Source of the DNA: Oegoconia quadripuncta
Taxonomy: Eukaryota; Arthropoda; Insecta; Lepidoptera; Autostichidae
Length of the DNA: 64,000 nt
Reading direction: 5' to 3'
Assembly (NCBI GenBank): GCA_949316235.1
Contig: OX438741.1
Location: 24,952,324 to 25,016,323 of the forward strand
The notes beneath the pieces were generated by a model. The model saw only the letters and a program-made list of their open reading frames with translations. It searched no databases and was not told where the DNA came from. The translations under genes and the position numbers were made by a program. Within the stretch, counting starts at the first letter, position 1; every line of letters starts with the position of its first letter. This document shows positions 1-10,978 of this stretch, piece after piece.

Positions 1-984
1 ATACCCTTGAAATAATACTGGGCTTACCCAGTGCTCTGAAATCACCCTGTTTATCTAGCTAGACTATAGCTTTAGAAAACACCAGATTTTATAACTTAAA
101 TAGCTAGAACTATTAATATTATTAAGCTTATAAAGTAGCTCTGTATGATTAGTTATGGCACCGACTGTACTTGCCCGGTTTCCTTAGCATAAAGTTGCAT
201 AGACGAAATAATGTCGCGCGTGACAGCTATTTATTTAATACTATAAAATATATAAACATACTACCCTCTATTATTTTATTGTTGGAATAAAAAGTCAAAT
301 AATAATTATCGCTGCAAACTAAGTTAAGTACCTTATACCCATTAATCTGTGCGTGGTTTATGAATAATCCACAACGCCCATTTTCAGTAAGAACAGAGCT
401 TGTCTTGTGCTTTGTTATTTCGCAGTAAACTGCTGGTCTAAGTGCACCAAATGGACGGTAATGGTGTTGCTGTCCGCCATCTGCCTTAGTGCATTGTAAA
501 TTTATAAAAAAATACCATTACATTCTTATATCTTGAATGGAGCTAAAAATATACTTGTTTGCTTTCTATTTCCCCTGCTACTTTAGTCGTAGACCCCTGG
601 GTAAATAGCAAGGGGCAAAGGAAATCATAGAGAAGTAAGTTAGGGATTAAGCAGTATTCAAATAGTACGATGGTATAGAGAGAAACAGTCAGAATCAAAA
701 TAGAAAATATCGCGGTCGTATTCATATCTGTGACCACATAACCTATTTTAATTATCTGGTAGCTAGTTGATAAACAATACTAAATGAAAGCCCCTGTTAC
801 ATTTGGAGTTGAACGACCGTATCAGTCGGTAATAGCATACGTTTGATGACATTATAAATTCTTCATACTTGGAATGACGGTTTTGTTCACTGAATGACAA
901 TTAACAATTAGGTAATAATGAAAATGATGATATCATCAGTCATCAGTCATTCATATATTAATATGTTTAGGCCGTTATTATTCC
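1..984. other. AT-rich intergenic DNA, nothing recognised
   Basis: No open frame with a recognisable domain, no RNA gene and no repeat shared with the rest of the window was seen here. Confidence 0.5.
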
Positions 985-1064
985 TAAATATCGTGAACTT
1001 TTTAATGTAATGTGGATAAAAGCCTACTTTTATCCACATTACATTAAAAAGTTCACGATATTTA
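985..1064. repeat. perfect 38-bp hairpin (inverted repeat)
   Basis: Positions 985-1022 are exactly complementary to 1027-1064, leaving a 4-base loop (CCTA). The flanks do not continue the pairing. Such perfection over 38 pairs indicates a recent inverted duplication. It carries no coding frame. Role unknown. Confidence 0.9.
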
Positions 1065-1269
1065 TCCCAAGCTATCTGTTAGCGAAATTTCATGATCGGT
1101 TAAAAATTTTAGCCTTTAAAAGGTAACAAACAAATGTTACTTTTGTGTTTATATATTAATGTGGAAAATATAAGTACTAACTTTCGCCTGTATGGAATAA
1201 CTATATCGCGGATATGCTTAATTTGTTTATCCCGCAGGAACCACTTACTTTATGGGTACATTCAATCTA

Positions 1270-2262
1270 TTTTTTTTTTTTTTTTATATGAGAGAGCGGC
1301 AAACGAGCATGCGGGTCACCTGATGGAAAGTAATCACCGCCGCCCATGGACACCCGCAACACCAAAAGGGTCACAGATGCGTTGCCGGCCTTTGAGGAAG
1401 GTGTAGGCTCGTTTCTTGAAGGTTCCAATGTCGTACTCGTTCGGGAATACCGCTGCGGGAAGACCGTTCCACAGGGTGCTAAGAAGTTTCTTGAGAAACG
1501 TACAGTGGTAGACTTCCACTCATCCAGGTGATGTGGATGGAAATTTAATTTTCTCCGAGAAGTGTATCGGTTAAATTGAGCAGCGGGTATTAGCTCGAAC
1601 AGTTCTTCAGAACACTCCCCATGAAATATTCGATAGAGAATGCAGAGGGGCGCGACGTCTCTTCGCAACGCCAGGGGATCCAGTCGGTCAGTGAGACTCT
1701 CTTGGCCGACAATTCGGACTGCGCGACGTTGAACGCGGTCAAAAGGATGAAGCTGGTACTGAGGTGCCCCAGCCCATAGCTGAGAACAATACTCCACGTG
1801 CGGCCGAACTTGCGCCTTATAAAGTTGGAGGCGGTGAGCCGGCGTGAAGTAACGAGCCGCTCTACTGAGGACACCTAACTTTTTGGAGGCCAACTTGGCC
1901 TTATCCTCCAGATGACCGCGGAATTGAACGTTACTGGAGATGTTCACTCCGAGAATCCCAATACTCAGCTTAACGTCAAGGGGAGTGCTCTGAAATTGAA
2001 GAGACAGGGGAAATGGAATCTTCTTTGCGGTGAATGCGCAAACTTGTGTCTTTTTAGGGTTAAACTTAACTAGGTTGAGAATGCCCCAATAAGAGACTTG
2101 GTCTAAGGTCTCGATTTCAGACACAAGCTTGTCCCGACACTCATCAACGTGCGCCCGAGAAAGATTAGCACGGCCGGCATATAAGGCATCACCCGTACTG
2201 TCATCCGCATAACAATGGAAGTCACAGGTTTGTAACATGTCATTGATATGCAGAAGAAACAG
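1270..2262 (-). mobile_element. 5'-truncated Jockey-like non-LTR retrotransposon (family J, copy 1)
   Basis: On the - strand an open frame runs from 2238 (upstream in-frame codons reach about 2262) and covers the C-terminal part of a LINE reverse transcriptase. The catalytic Tyr-Ala-Asp-Asp sits about ten residues in, and is followed by the thumb and connection region with its typical HVEYCSQLWAGAP and LALRRDVAPLC motifs. Near 1485-1495 a frameshift moves the true C-terminus (LWNGLPAAVFP ... GVAGVHGRR) into another frame. The 3' end is a run of T at 1270-1285, the poly(A) tail read on +. The 5' end abuts a Helitron fragment, so the copy is 5'-truncated, as is usual for target-primed reverse transcription. 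It is dead: only a fragment of ORF2 remains and it is frameshifted. Confidence 0.9.
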
Positions 2263-2265
2263 CTA

Positions 2266-2360
2266 TATACCAAATTCCATCCAAATCCGTTCATCCGTTT
2301 CGCCGTGATTGAGCAACAAGTAAACAAACATCCAAACTTTCACATTCATAATATTAGTGA
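2266..2360 (-). mobile_element. Helitron-like (Lep1-type) 5' fragment, family H copy 1
   Basis: Reverse-complement match to the first 90 bases of the better copies at 16576 and 44364: the AATATTATAAATGCGAAAG start, then the GATGAACGGATTTGGATGAA block. Only the 5' part is present. It forms the first unit of a 272-bp tandem duplication with the fragment at 2540. Confidence 0.7.
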
Positions 2361-2539
2361 GATCTCTCCTTACTTACCTAGATTTTATGAAACCCATTTA
2401 TTTATTCTATAGGTACTTTGTCTTGATCCACACCAGAAACTCTATAAATTTATTGGCGCAGATTGTAAAGAATTATGGCTTATAAATTTAAACGGAACTG
2501 ATAAATGAAAGAATCCAATTTAATTATACCTAGGTATAT

Positions 2540-2632
2540 AATCAAATTCCATCCAAATCCGTTCATCCGTTTCGCCGTGATTGAGCTACAAGCAATCAGA
2601 TATCCAAACTTTCGCATTTATAATATTAGATC
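2540..2632 (-). mobile_element. Helitron-like 5' fragment, family H copy 2
   Basis: Same segment as the copy at 2266, offset by 268-272 bases. The sequence after it (GATCTCTC at 2629) also repeats the one at 2361, so this is a tandem or segmental duplication rather than two independent insertions. Confidence 0.7.
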
Positions 2633-2639
2633 TCTCTTT

Positions 2640-3474
2640 CCGTACCCATATTTTATAAAACTGATATAATTCATTTAATTACTCCTATGACAGGTTCAAA
2701 TAGTTTACAATAGAAATAACATAATATTTACATAATTACAAAAAATGTATCGCGTCCAGCTCTCCCACCTGGGGCATTGTCCCCAACACACTGGCTGCAT
2801 TGCCCCGCTGAATAGCTAGGCTTAATCTTTTATAAAACCCATTTATTAATTCTAAAATCATTTGATAAAATTGTACTCTTGTCGATGATGAAACGCAATC
2901 TTATTTACATTGATTTTTTTTATTGTACCTACTACTGCTGGCAGCCCACTTTAGGGAAAGAGGTAACCTAACCACCGGCAAAGAACATTAAGGAATAATG
3001 ACCCACTGTTCGTAAAATCGTCGTCGTTACTCTTGGAAATCTAAGTACTTTTATCTTTTGACATTCTCGTTTCAACATTTTTCACTTATTTTAAAAAATC
3101 TTTACTTTTGATCGTACTTAATTAGTATGACCCAGATTAATTTCAATATTGGATACCTATTTTGGTAAATTGAGTGTCCCTACCATCGAAAGGAGTAGTA
3201 ACCGTAATAAAGGCTTTGCCTTGTTTGGTACTAGCTAATTAGTATGTTTGAAGTAGGTGCCTAAGTAGGCACTTACTTAGGCATATATATATAAATAAGT
3301 AAGTACTTCTGTTCTTCATTCTGTTTTTTAAGAAGGTAAAATTTATTGTAACGATGTTTTATAATGGTATAACTAACGATCATAAATTTATTTCGTTAAT
3401 AAAATGACAGTCTTTGTTATTGTATATTATATTAGACGACGTTCAATTATATTAGACGATCGATTGATGTAGTT
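2640..3474. other. intergenic, nothing recognised
   Basis: AT-rich, without a convincing open frame. A further weak echo of the 2370-2400 sequence (TTTTATAAAACCCATTTATTAAT) occurs near 2830, suggesting the duplicated block was longer. Confidence 0.5.
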
Positions 3475-3600
3475 TATAGTGACCCTGTCAGCGAAACCAA
3501 CGGTTTCGGGTTTGAATCTAAGGTGCTTGTGTGGTGAACACAAACATTTATTTCCGAGTCATTGATGTTTATAAATAAATATGTATGTGTTTATCCGTTA
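3475..3600 (+). mobile_element. tRNA-derived SINE, family B (head only)
   Basis: tRNA-like head with a degenerate B box (GGGTTTGAATCT) followed by the family-B body (GTGATGAACACAAACATTT-like, then the GAGTCATTGATGTTT block). The 3' half is missing or too diverged to follow. Confidence 0.6.
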
Positions 3601-4742
3601 TCTACTTTCCATAGTACAATCTTTTCTTAGTTTGAGACTGAAGATTGGTGCAAGTGACCGGATTATTTATTTATTTATATTAATTTTAATAAAATTTAAC
3701 GACATTTATTTTTTCCTTTTTCCTGTGAGCTTGACGCCTAATTTAACGATTCTAGGTCAACCGCGTATGTTATGATTATTTGCGAGTGTCATAATATGCG
3801 TTATATAAATGGCTGTATATTTTTTGAATTATCAGCTTGTTTTTTTTGCAGCTCACATGGACCGTAAACCTAAGCACTTGATATTAACTTCTAGTTGATA
3901 CCTCCATGCGTTCCTGAGTGATCCTATAAAAGTGCCTTATTTCTTTTTGAGGTACGAAACCCAAAAAAATAGAGGTCGATTAGGAATCCGAAATATATAT
4001 CTATATATAATATAGGTATATACTTGATATCAGAAATTATAAAAAAGTTTTCAAGACTAATCAGAAATAAAATTGAAAATGTTATACAAAATTAACGAAC
4101 CTACGAATATAAGGCTGATGTACCATTAGATATTAGTCACAACTTTATTATGCTCTATCTGCAGAGGCGCCAGACCTCTCCACTTGAATAATACCTCTCT
4201 GCATAATTTGCTGCACCCAAGAGTGCAAAGTTCCAAGTTCCCCTATGCACTAGCTCCTAATGTAATGCCATAGAGTTTAAGATAGTTCATATTTACGACG
4301 TCAGAATAGAATGGAAGGCGGAATGGAATAGGATAGTTCAGTTTCTATTTTACCGTTGAAGTTGGTATCTTTTAGCGTCAAAGATAAGTAGGTACATTAT
4401 AATGGAGTGTAACTTAAGTTGATTGTATTCAGTAAGTACAGTGTGAAGCATATAAACCTCTACAGCCGGCATAATAGGGAAATATTATGTCTTCTCAGAA
4501 AATCGTAAATGTTTTTCGATAGCACTTTATTTTTTTGAACTCGGTATTGGTGTATCTAATATACAAAAAAATGCATATTTTCCTGGAAAAAAAATGATAT
4601 ATGGTATATCTGTTTCAGACTGTACCTTATCAAAGGACGTAAATTGTATTGCACTTCAGAATTTTAAATTCAATAAGGGCATTTATGGCCATGTCCGTGT
4701 GTGAACATGTTAAAATGATGATATAATAATATAAGTTTAAAG
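3601..4742. other. intergenic, nothing recognised
   Basis: About 1.1 kb of AT-rich sequence. Open frames are short and without recognisable motifs. Confidence 0.5.
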
Positions 4743-4985
4743 ACCGAAAAACCCGATAGTGCACTTCGCTGTCGCCATGTTAGATTTTACCATAATACAA
4801 TTTTACCATCATCAAGACGAATCAAAAACGACACCATGCAGCTTAAAATCGGTCAAGCCGCTTAAGCAGCAGGAAGGAACATATGTTCTTTATTCTATTT
4901 TTCTATAAATCTACATTATATAATGTATGTATGAAAGTATGGACATTACATACTTACATACACTCGAAAAACATTACTAAATTAA
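4743..4985 (+). repeat. interspersed repeat shared with 46948-47180
   Basis: Shares its parts in the same order with 46948-47180: an AAACCCG start, GCCATGTT(A/G)GATTTTACC, AAGACGAATC, ACGACACCAT and the ACACTCGAAAAACATTAC end. Class unknown. No coding potential. Confidence 0.65.
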
Positions 4986-5560
4986 ATATTTTATGTACTG
5001 AACTGGTTTTCCGCAACTTTGCCCGCGTGGACTTATTTTATCGCGGATTCTCGGAGTAGAACTAGAAATCGAACTCGACTCAAACGTGGGACTACCATCA
5101 GTTCACGTAAACTACTCTCGTTAAATTAATGTCATATCATTGTCACTCGCATCTGCAACGAGCAGCATTACCGATAGATTTCTTATCTTAAATTACACTA
5201 CGATTGGTTCAGGGACTTAGTGGTGAAAAGGCAACACAACCTTGTCTTAAAGTAGGCTATGGCTTTCCCCAGGTTTCAAGCTACCGCTTTACGGATAAGA
5301 TTTTAAAATGATCGATTCAGAGGTTTCGTGAAAAGGCAACAAATAGACAGATAGACCGATTTTAACACATTTAATATTAAGTATCGATACTATACTATAT
5401 CCACATCTACCTTTATATTTTCACAACTGGGGTACACATGCGGGCCCCATCGGCATTGGTAAATTTGTGTCATATAACAGTCAATGTTTTGACCACCTTC
5501 AATGGAAAACTGGGATTGACTGTTTAATATGCACCCCGAAGCATTCGCATGACATTTCTG
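4986..5560. other. intergenic, nothing recognised
   Basis: No gene-like feature seen. Short shared words such as GTGAAAAGGCAACA recur at 5222 and 5329 only. Confidence 0.45.
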
Positions 5561-5630
5561 TTAGTGGTCACCCAGCTAAGGACTGACTGCACCAAAAGTT
5601 GCTTAACTTCACAAATCGAAAACGATGAGC
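5561..5630 (-). pseudogene. 5S-rRNA-like fragment (decayed, repeat-borne)
   Basis: Read on the - strand this resembles the 3' half of 5S rRNA. GTTGCTTAACTTC and GGTCACCCA, both highly conserved in animal 5S rRNA, occur at the right spacing, with a run of substitutions between them. The 5' half of 5S rRNA is not recognisable. It could be a 5S-derived SINE fragment or a processed 5S pseudogene. It is not a functional 5S gene. Confidence 0.5.
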
Positions 5631-5911
5631 GAATTGAATTGCGCCATGAGTAATCCCTATAAATTGGGTCTACGCTCTACTGTTGCTGCTTTAAATAACT
5701 TAGTGCATGCGACTTTCACCGATTAGATACGATTTTGAATTAATCCGCCTGATTGATAGTATACATGCTTTACAACATCAAATAACTTAGGATCTGCACA
5801 CACACCATTAACACATAATTTTTTGTTATGGTCACTGGAAATTTGCCTAAGGGATAGTTATCTACTTTGGAAATAAATTGGTAAGAGTCTCTGGTACATG
5901 TTTGGTAATGT

Positions 5912-6420
5912 GTTTGGTTTCGTGCAAGGTGATGTCCTCGCCACTATTGATGCGGAAGTTCAATCTGTCATAGCTAAGCTGCCTGCCCGAAGTGGCAATA
6001 GGGAAAATCTTCTCATGATAAATGATGAAAATCACAGCCAGCAACGGATTTGTATACGAGTGGGTATACTTACGTGCCGTTTATGACGATGATAAATATA
6101 GCAGATACGTAATTAAACTGATACCCCGTGAACAATTTCTTATACTAGATACAAATAAGAAATACAAGAATACCTACATATATATACATGATGTCACGAC
6201 CTTTATCCCAAATGGGGTGGTCAGAGATATCCCAAAAAATAGTGTTTGGATGTTCCAAACATTAAGAGTTTAATGATTGAACCAACATCCACGGTTCACC
6301 TTAAGAAATATACAGAAATGCACACGTGACAGGAGGTGAGCCCATCGCCGTTGAAACGTGCAAATCTAAAGATGTTTTTGGTGGAAAAAGGCTTGCCGCC
6401 ATATCTATGTAACCGACTGT
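5912..6420 (+). repeat. family Z repeat, copy 1 (with upstream duplicated block)
   Basis: The 5' part (5912-6176) matches 9285-9535 at high identity. The 3' part carries the family-Z signatures AAATGGGGTGGTCAGAGAT, GAAATATACAGAAATGCACA and GAGCCCATCGCCGTTGAAAC, found again on either strand near 8.0, 8.6, 36.2, 37.1, 38.5 and 53.5 kb. No protein is conserved between copies, so the short frames inside it are not genes. Class unknown (non-autonomous DNA element or SINE-like). Confidence 0.65.
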
Positions 6421-6559
6421 ACATCGATTACTCTGACAATTTTCCTCCGATTCTGTAAATGCTGCTCAAATCTGAAATATTTATTTGTTGATAGTAGTGG
6501 CTATGACATCAGCCTACAGTTTATTTATTCTTCATGTCTTTTAATGAAATACCTATAGT

Positions 6560-6690
6560 AATCAAACAAATGTAACTATTTTTTTACTTCTTCGTTCCAC
6601 CAATTATTCTGTCTGCCATTCCTTCTCTTACTTACACCACACACTTCTGATGCTGTGTCATTTATTTCTTTCATCAAACAAGACTATGAA
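6560..6690 (-). pseudogene. RTE-type LINE remnant (linker after endonuclease)
   Basis: Read on the - strand, one frame gives KEINDTASEVCGVSKRR followed by NNWWNEEVKK and a stop. This resembles the segment between the endonuclease and reverse transcriptase of RTE-clade LINEs, which usually has a Trp-Trp-Asn-(Glu/Asp)-Glu-Val motif after a (T/A)-x-E-V-C-G motif. Only about 40 codons survive and no flanking domain is readable. Confidence 0.55.
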
Positions 6691-6719
6691 CCTGTCCCCT
6701 AGTTTAATCTTCAATATAA

Positions 6720-7030
6720 AAAATCAGCCAAGTGCGTGTCAGGCCACGCGCAGTGTAGGGTACTGTAGTTACCCGTAACAATGTGCAGACTTGGGGGCTT
6801 TTTGTGTTTAATAGCTAATTTTCAACGGAAAGTACTATTTATTACTGGGGAGGGGGACACATACACACTTAACTTTAACGAAAATTAGCACTTTAAAGTT
6901 TAATATTTCACAAAAGAGTACAAAAAAAAAATTGTCTCCACTAAGAGCGTCTGAGCTAAGCCGCGGACAGATAGACAAACGACGGACATAGTGAAATAAT
7001 AAGGATTCCTTGGTGACTACGGAACCGCAT
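6720..7030 (+). repeat. widespread lepidopteran interspersed repeat (GCCAAGTGCG...CTACGGAACC)
   Basis: Begins ATCAGCCAAGTGCGTGTCAG and ends with a run of GACAGATAGACAAACGACGG and then GTGACTACGGAACC. I recognise these as the two ends of a very common moth and butterfly repeat of about 300 bp. A second partial copy is at 49528. No coding capacity. Confidence 0.6.
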
Positions 7031-7059
7031 AAAACTGCACTCGAATCGGACTACGAATT

Positions 7060-7148
7060 TTTGAGATAGGTACAACCGGACAAAGGCTGGCATACACACA
7101 TACACACAACACCGTCAAGCACCTGTCGTTTTTCGTATAGGGTTAAAA
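7060..7148 (+). repeat. family E repeat, 3' fragment
   Basis: Ends in GTCGTTTTTCGTATAGGGTTAAAAA, matching the 3' end of the longer copy at 11990-12184 and, in reverse complement, the start of the copy at 43138. Confidence 0.55.
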
Positions 7149-7937
7149 ACACTCATAGCCATTTAATGAACTGTAGGTTTAGGTAATTGAATACGATGCA
7201 TTGATCGAGAATTCTATTGTGAAGCAAATTCTGAATGGTGAACCAATGTGTGCCAGTAATGCCTGCAATCGATATAACTTCACCGAAGTTCCTTTGAATG
7301 AACCGTTAGTTATGAGCAGGCCGACCCTGGGGCACTGTACATTATCCACCATTTCCATTACGTCTTTTCGATTTTATAGCTCCACTATATCTGCCTTTCG
7401 GTCGTGCAGTGGACACTGAATTTTTATAGTATGAACGCAAAGCGAAATAAAAGAGGATTCGCACTGGGAGGAAACAGAAACAAAACTTTCTCGCATATTG
7501 AATAGTTTATACGGGAAAGAAGATCTATTTACTTCAGTTGTGTTTGTATCCTAATATTTAGATCAGGCAAGATTCCATTTATTTTTATTACGGGCCCGAT
7601 ATCAGCATACGAATGCGTAACAAAAAGCACAATGAGATACAATACTGGCGTGGAGGCGTATGCGTGAACTATAAATTTTCTTTTATTGAAAAAAAGTTTC
7701 CCGTAAAATTAGAAATGGATGCTAACTGGGCACCTTCGGAAATCTATCTCCATCTTAGACCCATATCTCACAGACGGTAGTTTTTATGAGTATTCTGAAA
7801 GGTTTAGTTGCACGGATATTATATCGGAAAAGGTGAAAATAGGAAAATTTTTGGTGATCCGACTGCTGATTCTTTAATATTCATGTCGTGAAAATTTATT
7901 ATATTTAAGTATATGATAGTATTACTATATTGATATA
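7149..7937. other. intergenic, nothing recognised
   Basis: The longest open frame (7201-7419, 72 codons) matches no family I know and has no upstream start context of note. Confidence 0.45.
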
Positions 7938-8210
7938 ATTATTTCAGCATGCTATATTGTAGTCCCCTTTTGCGAGACCCACGGGAAGAAAGGGGTTTGG
8001 TTCCATTCGTTTTACGTGGCGAAACCACACAGTACTTTCCACCAAAAATATCTATAGATTTACACCTTTTAAAGGCGACGGGCTCACCCCCTGTCACGTG
8101 GTGCTTTTCTGTAAGGTGATGTTGTTTCATGCATTATTTCTAAGGTTTGTAACATCCCAGTACTAATGTTTGAGATATCTCTGACCACCCCATTTGGGAT
8201 AATAGCTAGT
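7938..8210 (-). repeat. family Z repeat, copy 2
   Basis: Reverse-complement copy of the Z signatures: CACGGGAAGAAAGG near 7980, GCGACGGGCTCACCCCCTGT near 8075, and ATCTCTGACCACCCCATTT near 8173. Confidence 0.65.
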
Positions 8211-8532
8211 ACGTAATGTATGTATGCGGATTGTAGAGATAGTTGAATACCAACAGAATGAGCCAAAATTTGAAGTTACCATCTAAAACCTTACTTTGTT
8301 AGGGTTTTGTTGTAGTTTTATTATCATTAAATCATATTTATTATTTGAGTATTCAAACTATTTTTAATATCCCAAGACTACCGGACGCTTAGTTCTTCGT
8401 AATTCCCATTTTTCGCATTCCTTCCTACGCAAGTTTCTAGATTTAGCTTTTGAGGACCTTGAAGCCAACATAAAATGTACCTTTAATAAATGTATTATGT
8501 GGTTTCCGGCACATAAAATGAATTTAACCAAC
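8211..8532. other. intergenic, nothing recognised
   Basis: AT-rich sequence between two family-Z copies. No gene or recognisable repeat seen. Confidence 0.4.
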
Positions 8533-8690
8533 CCGTCTCTTCTCGTGGGTGTCGTGAAAGGCTATTAAGTGACTATTGTATATCACATCATCTATAAACA
8601 TGAACTATTCAACGGCGATGGGCTCACCCCGTGTCACGTGTGAACTTCTGTATAGGTAGCGGTTCGACTCTTCATTCATAATTCGAAAAT
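8533..8690 (-). repeat. family Z repeat, copy 3
   Basis: Contains TCTCGTGGGTGTCGTGAAAG and CGGCGATGGGCTCACCCCGT, reverse-complement Z signatures. A possible detached piece of the same copy lies at 9060-9105 (GGTGAATCGTGGATGTGTTT). Confidence 0.6.
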
Positions 8691-8694
8691 CATC

Positions 8695-8890
8695 CTTTGG
8701 GTTTCTTGCGCCGCTTCTTTTCCCACAAATGATTTCCCTTTCCGAAGCGATGGTGGCTTGGACATACTGACTGACCGAAAAATGCTTAGCCCTATTTTTA
8801 TTTCCAATAGATTTAAATTGACATTCAACAAATGATATCATGTATCTTACGCTGAAATAAATGCTTGAAGTTTGAGTTTGAAAGTTTGAA
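8695..8890 (+). mobile_element. LINE 3'-end/SINE fragment, family K copy 1
   Basis: Shares with 60328-60520 the block GGTTTCTTGCGCCGCTTCTT, TTTCCCTTTCCGAAGCG, TAGATTTAAATTGACATTCA and the AATAAATGCTTGAAGTTT end. The AATAAA near the end looks like the element's own polyadenylation signal. Probably the 3' untranslated part of a LINE. Confidence 0.65.
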
Positions 8891-8917
8891 AAGCCAAGGT
8901 ATGAAACTCCCTTCCAG

Positions 8918-9057
8918 CGTCAGTCGTTCCTGAATCCTACAACCATCGGATCTTCTAGGGCAGGGTGAATGGGCATCTACTGAGATCATCTCGGCCACAA
9001 CGATATTTTCCATCAGGTGAGATTGTGGTCAAACGCGTGTCCGGTTAATCATAAAAA
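8918..9057 (+). mobile_element. LINE C-terminal/3' end, family D copy 1
   Basis: One frame reads VPESYNHRIF, then GRVNGHLLRS, then FPSGEIVVKRV, with a stop before the second block. Compared with the copy at 56105 this looks like the last codons and 3' end of a Jockey- or CR1-like LINE ORF2, followed by a short A run. Confidence 0.55.
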
Positions 9058-9284
9058 AGTACTTATTTCAAAGGTGAATCGTGGATGTGTTTCAAGCATT
9101 AAACTTTTATGTTTTGGAACACTCAAACTTCTCTGAAGTTCTTCATGTTGGATAATCTCGCGCATACAGACATCCAATATATCGCTGTTCATTGCCTGCT
9201 GGGTGAATTGCGCTTCATTTGGATTTACAGTTTTCAGCAAAAAATAAATATAATATCACCAACTCGTCGTGTGTTTTGTTTCAT

Positions 9285-9535
9285 GCAAGGTAGCACGCCG
9301 CTATTGATGCGGAAGATCAATCTGTTATAGCTAAGCTGCCTGCCCGAGGTGGCAATAGGGAAAATCGTCTCATGATAAATGACATTATGGCCAAGACCAG
9401 CAACGGATTTGTATACGAGTGGGTACACTTACGTACCGTTTATGACGATGATAAATATAGTATGTAATTAATCTGATAGCCCGTAAACATTTTGTTATAC
9501 TAGGTACAAATAAGAAATACAAGAATACATCTGTG
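9285..9535 (+). repeat. direct repeat of 5912-6176
   Basis: High-identity second copy of the block that precedes family Z copy 1: AAGCTGCCTGCCCGA(A/G)GTGG, CAACGGATTTGTATACGAGT and GACGATGATAAATATAG in the same order. It ends at ACAAATAAGAAATACAAGAA. The reading frames differ between the copies, so it is not coding. Confidence 0.75.
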
Positions 9536-10836
9536 CTACATAATTAAAAGTTGGGTAATACGGCACGCATTTTGGGACCGTGTCGAGGCTCGGGGCGTGT
9601 TCACAAAACCGAACGTGACGGGGGTCTAGGCATTAACATTCTCATTAGCGAGAATTACTCGCCCATGGAATGCGTACAGCGGCACCTTAAACGATTCAAG
9701 ATGATTGTTACGTTTGTAAATGAAAATCGAGGTGTTATTATTGTATTATTGTAGTGACGGAAAATCAACCTAGGGCTCCTAAAGCGTCTCTATGGAGGAA
9801 TGTTCTAATAAAGTTGGAATATAGAAACGGAATTCACAGGGTCGATCGTCGTAGGATGCAGTGTGATAGTTATGCAATTTGGATTATTGGGAAGGCATTT
9901 TTGTTGTCTGAAGTTCTAGGTAAAGTTTTTATTGTGTACACAACGACTAAGCAAATACTTTCAAAATTTTTCTCTTTATATTTTAGACACAGTATTTCAG
10001 GATAATATCGTGATTCCTTAGGTTCCTATGTAGTTGTGGAACTTTTAGCAAACAGCACGCGACTTCGACTACAAGTTAAATGTAACACAAGTGATTCTTA
10101 TTAGGTAGCGCTGTATACCTTTTTCAACGAACGCTTTTACAAAATTGGTATTAGGTGTAAGGATGTTCAGAAGCACCAAATGAAAAGATTCAATTGGGCT
10201 ATCTTGATCCTATCCCATCCCATTCCAGACTTGGCAGCACAACGTTCTGAATGACGCAGGGTAGTGCATAGAAGAGTATGAGTTTCGAGGACCAGCGTAA
10301 AGCTGACCTCGACGCTAAAAACGATGAGCTGACAACCCGTCCACCCGCTGCCATTCATTACCACTACCTGGAAGCTGTGCTTACGTGACTACATTGCGCA
10401 CGGGAATTTATCACAAAGATCGGCAATGTTAGCCATCAATGTGCATTAGCGCCAAACCGATTAGGAGTTGAAGTGGTCACCATAGCTGAAATCAGTCGAA
10501 AGAATCATCATCATCATCGTATGTTGCTTGTAGATTAAAATTTTGTGAGTTGGACATTAACATTAACTTGGTTGCGTCCTGTGCCCCGCCACCCGCTACG
10601 TTACTTTGGCGTCTTCCATATCAATGGAACGTTGTCTGTTTTCTCATTGATAAAACAAGGTACAATCGAAGTAAAGTAAGTAAGTCTGTTAATGTGTATT
10701 TTCATTTGCACTTACATTAAATTTTTTTACTCGGAAACAAAATTTTTAAAGCTAGTTTTTTTAATGAATATATTATTTTATTGTCATATAGGTACGTGAA
10801 ATTGCCAAAGTTTGTCGGGTTAATTTTGTTACACCT
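9536..10836. other. intergenic, nothing recognised
   Basis: 1.3 kb with locally higher GC around 9550-9700 and 10200-10480. Open frames of 60-83 codons show no domain. A short CATCATCATCATC run near 10505 may mark a LINE or SINE tail. Confidence 0.4.
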
Positions 10837-10978
10837 TATATTTATATAAACATCCGTGACTCGGAAATAAATGTTCGAATTCATCACACAAACCTTTACC
10901 CCTCGCGGGATTCGAACCCGCAACCATTCGTTTCGCTGAGAGGGTCACTACGCATTACACCAATCGGCCATCGGTATT
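10837..10978 (-). mobile_element. tRNA-derived SINE, family B
   Basis: On the - strand: tRNA-like head with a good B box (GGGTTCGAATCCCGC) and A-box region (GGTGTAATGCGTAGTGACCC), then the family-B body (TGTGTGATGAATTCGAACAT, ATTTCCGAGTCACGGATG). The 3' third is absent. Confidence 0.75.

Noticed and set aside
5862..6273. Overlapping frames of 60-83 codons on both strands
   Set aside because: The matching copy at 9285-9535 has indels that break all these frames, so they are not conserved coding sequence.
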